DNA of 64,000 nucleotides, taken from contig NC_080702.1 of the NCBI RefSeq assembly GCF_030445035.2, positions 29,697,843 through 29,761,842 on the forward strand. The letters are read 5' to 3'. The translations under genes were made by a program, and so were the position numbers. Source of the DNA: Dasypus novemcinctus. Taxonomy: Eukaryota > Chordata > Mammalia > Cingulata > Dasypodidae. The stretch's first letter is position 1; the number at the start of each line of letters is the position of its first letter. The notes under the pieces were generated by a model. The model made no database searches, was not told the origin of the DNA, and saw nothing but the letters and a program-made list of their open reading frames with translations. Below are positions 60,781-64,000 of the stretch, piece after piece.

Positions 60781-61613
60781 GGGCCCGGGGCACCCCTGGC
60801 TGGGGCGTGTGACCCCGGGCGCGTGCCACCTTCCCGGGCCCCCCGGCGTGGCACGGGAGGATGACAAGTGGGTCTCCTGGCACCCCAAAGACCATCCAGC
60901 GCTCAGGTCCAGGTGAAGGGCAGGGTGACCCCGGGGCTGTAGGTGCGGGTGCAGGAGTCCTGGCCCCGGCTCTGGATGCAGGCTCCCAGTCACGGCCCTG
61001 GTTGGGGGGGGGGGGAGAGTGGGTGCTGGGGAGGGGAGCACAACCCCCTGGCCCCTCCCCCCGGGGCAGGAGCGAGGTCAGCAGGCCCAGGCCAGACCTG
61101 GCCGCTCAGGTGTGCCCACACCTGTCCCGGCGCCGTCCAATCCCCGCTCGGTGGCCCCCCTCAGGGAGCGGGCCAAGGAGGGAGCGAGGGAGAGAGGGAG
61201 GGAGGGAAGCGGGCGGCGAAGGGGCCAGCCATCTTGGCAGCCATCTTGAGCCCCTCCCCCGACTCCCCCAGGCGCGCCACATGTTTGCACGGGGGGCCGA
61301 GGGTCCCCTCGTGCCCCCGGGCTGCGACGGTGGGGGGACCCCTGGCCGGCGTGCAGATGCTGGGGGGGGGGGGCCGGGACAGAAGGAGTGAGCTGCCAGG
61401 CAAGGATGGGGGGGGGGGGCTGCGTGCTGGGCTGGCCCCAAAGTGTGGAGACAGGGGGGTGTGCGTGGGGAGGGCTGGGTGCCCGTGGCACCCATAGGGA
61501 CCTAGAGGAGCATTCTCGGGCCACGCATGCCCGCTTTCTGGCCCGGACCCCCATCCCCGCACCATCACGGGGAAGGACAACTGAACCCCAACAGTTGAGC
61601 TCAATACACACCT

Positions 61614-61638
61614 GGGGTGGGGGTGGGGGTGGGGGGGG
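61614..61638 (+). other. G-quadruplex motif
   Basis: Four G runs of 4, 5, 5 and 8 bases separated by single T fit the G3+N1-7 rule with minimal loops. It lies in intron 1 about 730 bp from the exon 1 donor; the transcript carries the C-rich strand. Confidence 0.7.
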
Positions 61639-62366
61639 AGCTGGGTGCCCCAAGCCCGGAATCCGGGTGGGTCAAACCTGACCGCCTCCTGCGCTTACCC
61701 CGGATCCGCCGCCCGCCTGTACCCCATCTCCTGGCAGCGGCGCCCCCCACTCGGGGGCTGCAGCCGGCTCGACACCCAGACAGATACCCCACCACCACCA
61801 CCACCCCCTCCTCCCCCTCCCCCGCCCCGCACCTCCGCGCCGCCGCCTCCCGGAGAAAAACAACCCCCAGCCCAGGGCGCTCGGGAGCCAGCCCCCGACG
61901 CCGCTCCGCCGGGGCCCGCGCGGCGCGCACACGCACCCTCGCGCGCTCCCACCCAGACACCTACACAAACAGGGCGCCAAGCGCCCGCGCGCACACGCAC
62001 CGGGGACACGCAGGCACCGCCGCACCGCTTCCCCACAAAGGCTGGCGCGCGCGCGGGCACACGCAGCCACGCGCGGGCACCCTCGCGGCCCCCTCCCCCT
62101 CCCCCGCCGGGCCCCCCGCAGTCCGCCCCTCCACGCCCCCGACGCCCGGGGAGGGGGGGGCCGCCCCTCCCGGCCCACGCGGGCGGTGGGTGCGAGCCGC
62201 CCCCGGCGCCCCTCCCCTCGCAGGTGCGGTGACCCGCGCGGCCCCGGCCTCCCCTCCCCCTCCGCGGCCCGCACCCCAGATCCGGGCTCTCCCATCCTCC
62301 CCGCACACCTGGCCCAGGTGCGGCGTCCCCCCCCCTCCCCCGGGTCTCGGCCCCGCACACACTCAC

Positions 62367-62700
62367 CTGTCCGGCGCCGCTGCGGGCTCGGCCCTCCGCG
62401 TCTCTCCTGCGGCTCGGGGAACCCGGGCCCCCCGCCCGGCACATCTCCCGGAGCCGGGGCGGGGGGGGAGCGGGGTGGGGGGGGCGGCGGGGCGAGAGCG
62501 GCCTCCGTGTCCCCTCCTCCCCGGGACCCAGCACCACCGCCGCCGACCAAAAATTAAAAAAAAAAAAAAAAAAAAAGGGGAGGTGGGGGGAGATGACACC
62601 GATCCAGTTGGCGGTCCCCGCGGCGCGCGAGTGCGGGCCCCTCCCGCGCAGGGGAGCGGGGGCGGCGTCAGAGCCCCGGGGGCCGGGACCAGGCGGAGCC
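62367..62700 (-). other. ADGRL1: ADGRL1 exon 1 (noncoding 5' UTR), donor certain, start uncertain
   Basis: A perfect donor GGACAG|GTGAGTGTG is at 62367/62366 on the minus strand within the CpG island, in the right place for the first exon. The upstream end is not visible; a T run on the transcript strand (62551-62577) may lie within or near the start. No in-frame coding is expected. Confidence 0.55.
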
Positions 62701-63170
62701 CCCCGAGGCGGCCCGCATCTCCCCCGCAGCCCGGACGGCGGCGGCACGTGCGCGCCCAGGCGACCTGGCAGCCCCCCCCCCGACGGCGGCGGCGGCGGCC
62801 CCGGGGTTAACGGGGCAGCGCGGGCGCCCCTGCAGCCCCCCGCCGCCCGGCGCCGCCGCTGCGGGGCCCGCGCGGCCCCATCGGCCGGGGCCTCCTCGGC
62901 AGACGGCGGGGCGGGGGCGCCGCAGCTCCCGCGCCGACGGCTCGGGCTCCCCGCAGTGGCCGCGGGGGGCTCGGGGCGGAGGGGGGGGCGCGGCTGGAGG
63001 CGGGGACGGGGCGCCGCGGCCGCGGGGGGTGGGGGCGCCGGGCCCGCGGGCACCGCAGGACGCGCGGAGCGAGCCGGCGCGGGGCTCCAGCAATGACAAG
63101 CCGCCTGCTCGCCCCGCTCCCCGCGCTCCCGCGCCGGCCTGGGGGGGGCGGGGGGCGCGGGCGGGCGCGC

Positions 63171-63614
63171 GCAAGACCCGGCCCGGACTCGCCGCCCGGA
63201 GCGGCCGGCGCAGCCCGCCGGGGAGCTGGGGGCCGAGCAGCGCGAAAACCCGGACCGGACTCGCCTTCCCGTCGCTCCCCTCCCCGGCCGCGCGGGGCGC
63301 GGGCAGGAGAAGCTGGAGCGGCGCGGAGAAGCGTGGGTGGGGGAGGGGAGGCGGGCGCAGGGAAGACCCGGCGCGGACTTCGCCGGCCGGGAGGGCAAAG
63401 GCAGGCCGCGCCGGGCCCGGGCCGATCTGGAAGGGGTCTGCAAAACCCGGATCGGATCACGCAGGAGAGGGGGGCGCGGGGGTGCGGGGCAGCAGCGCCA
63501 CGGCCAAAGGCACGCGGGGCACGCAAATTTCGGGTCGGATCCTTCCTCGGGAGACGGAGGCCTGCGTCATGCCGAATGCAGCGGGAGCAAGCAAGACCCG
63601 GCCTGGATTCCTGC
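63171..63614 (+). repeat. Recurring ~23-bp motif in the upstream CpG island (six copies)
   Basis: A motif of the form GCAARACCCGGMYCGGAYTCGCC occurs at 63171-63193, 63242-63265, 63361-63384, 63440-63462, 63523-63545 (diverged) and 63591-63614, 66-119 bp apart and all in one orientation. A weaker match is at 63848. Sequence between copies is not clearly repeated. Confidence 0.6.
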
Positions 63615-64000
63615 GGGCGGGGGCTGGCAGGGGACTTGGGGGTGTGTGTGTGGGGGGAGCCGAGGCGACAGAGTGCGCTGCCCCCTGCTTCCCGGCAGCG
63701 ACGACGGGGAGGGGCCGAGGGCGGGCTGGACTGACGGCCCCGGAGGCGGGCAGGTAAAAGCGGCCCCTGGATCGAGGGGCGCAGCGCCGGGAAGGCCGAG
63801 GGGAGGCCGCTCCCCGGCGAGACCCGGGAGAAGCGGCGAGGGCGAGCGCAAAGCCTGGCCTGGAGCGCGTGGATCGGAGCGAGCCCCCCGGGCGACCGGA
63901 CAGGGGCTGGGGGCAGACCTGGCAACAGGGGCGCCGGGGAGGGGCGTCAGGGGAAGGGCCTCTAAAACCTCGCTTTGGGGGAGGGAGGGAGACTGAGGGG

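Larger units (their letters stand above)
51379..62366 (-). other. ADGRL1: ADGRL1 intron 1
   Basis: An 11-kb GC-rich intron between the noncoding first exon and the ATG exon. It holds one short DAS SINE, several L2, MIR and MLT1-like fragments, and an AT-rich block (60560-60780). The stretch 53290-55620 shows nothing I can name; long open frames there are compositional. Confidence 0.75.
61700..64000 (-). promoter_or_regulatory. ADGRL1: ADGRL1 CpG-island promoter region
   Basis: More than 2 kb of extremely GC- and CpG-rich DNA with many GC boxes and no TATA box. It includes exon 1 and continues to the window edge. The very long open frames here (up to 582 codons) come from the lack of A/T-rich stop codons. 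Confidence 0.75.

Noticed and set aside
61695-63443. 582-codon minus-strand open frame, and several others of 200-400 codons in the CpG island
   Set aside because: Low stop-codon frequency in extremely GC-rich DNA; composition is Arg/Gly/Pro/Ala in all frames, with no recognisable domain.

Overview
This is mammalian nuclear DNA. It has split genes with GT-AG introns, CpG-island promoters, and LINE, SINE, LTR and DNA-transposon fossils. Many SINEs have the form of the tRNA-derived DAS family (a 'gagccac...ccgctcccc' end and an accurate tRNA-like head; long forms carry a 'gtgtggagctggcccatgc' body). That family is specific to armadillos, so I infer a xenarthran, most likely an armadillo (Dasypus). 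The gene order fits human chromosome 19p13.12, where ASF1B and ADGRL1 (latrophilin-1) lie in tandem on one strand.

Layout. 1-6.2 kb: the 5' end of ASF1B on the minus strand (coding exons 1 and 2, residues 1-75), whose CpG-island promoter carries a CHR element, E2F-type sites and seven CCAAT boxes. 6.2-23.8 kb: intergenic DNA that is mostly nested transposons. These are an L2 fragment, an LTR-like block, two interrupted hAT elements, L1 fragments, and a 5'-truncated L1 with ORF2 remnants on the minus strand, itself split by DAS SINEs. 23.8-62.4+ kb: the whole ADGRL1 gene on the minus strand, from its poly(A) signal at 23854 to a noncoding first exon ending at 62367 in a large CpG island. I place 23 coding exons, including two in-frame microexons of 15 and 18 nt. 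Together they encode about 1469 residues: signal peptide, lectin domain, olfactomedin domain, Ser/Thr/Pro-rich linker, HormR, GAIN/GPS, seven-helix domain and a long cytoplasmic tail.

Functionally the two genes are unrelated. ASF1B is a histone H3-H4 chaperone expressed in dividing cells. ADGRL1 is a neuronal adhesion GPCR that binds teneurins, neurexins and FLRTs at synapses.

Points most worth a second look: (1) one extra G in the last ADGRL1 exon throws the conserved C-terminus, with its PDZ ligand LVTSL, out of frame; (2) the two microexons sit behind pyrimidine tracts and UGC motifs as expected for neuronal microexons; (3) the ASF1B NF-Y/CHR promoter; (4) an undescribed-looking recurring ~23-bp motif in the CpG island upstream of ADGRL1; (5) intronic homeodomain-site clusters; (6) a head-to-tail triplet of DAS SINEs and a 1-kb minisatellite in ADGRL1 introns. 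I see no evidence of a wholly new gene system; long ORFs in the GC-rich parts are compositional artefacts.
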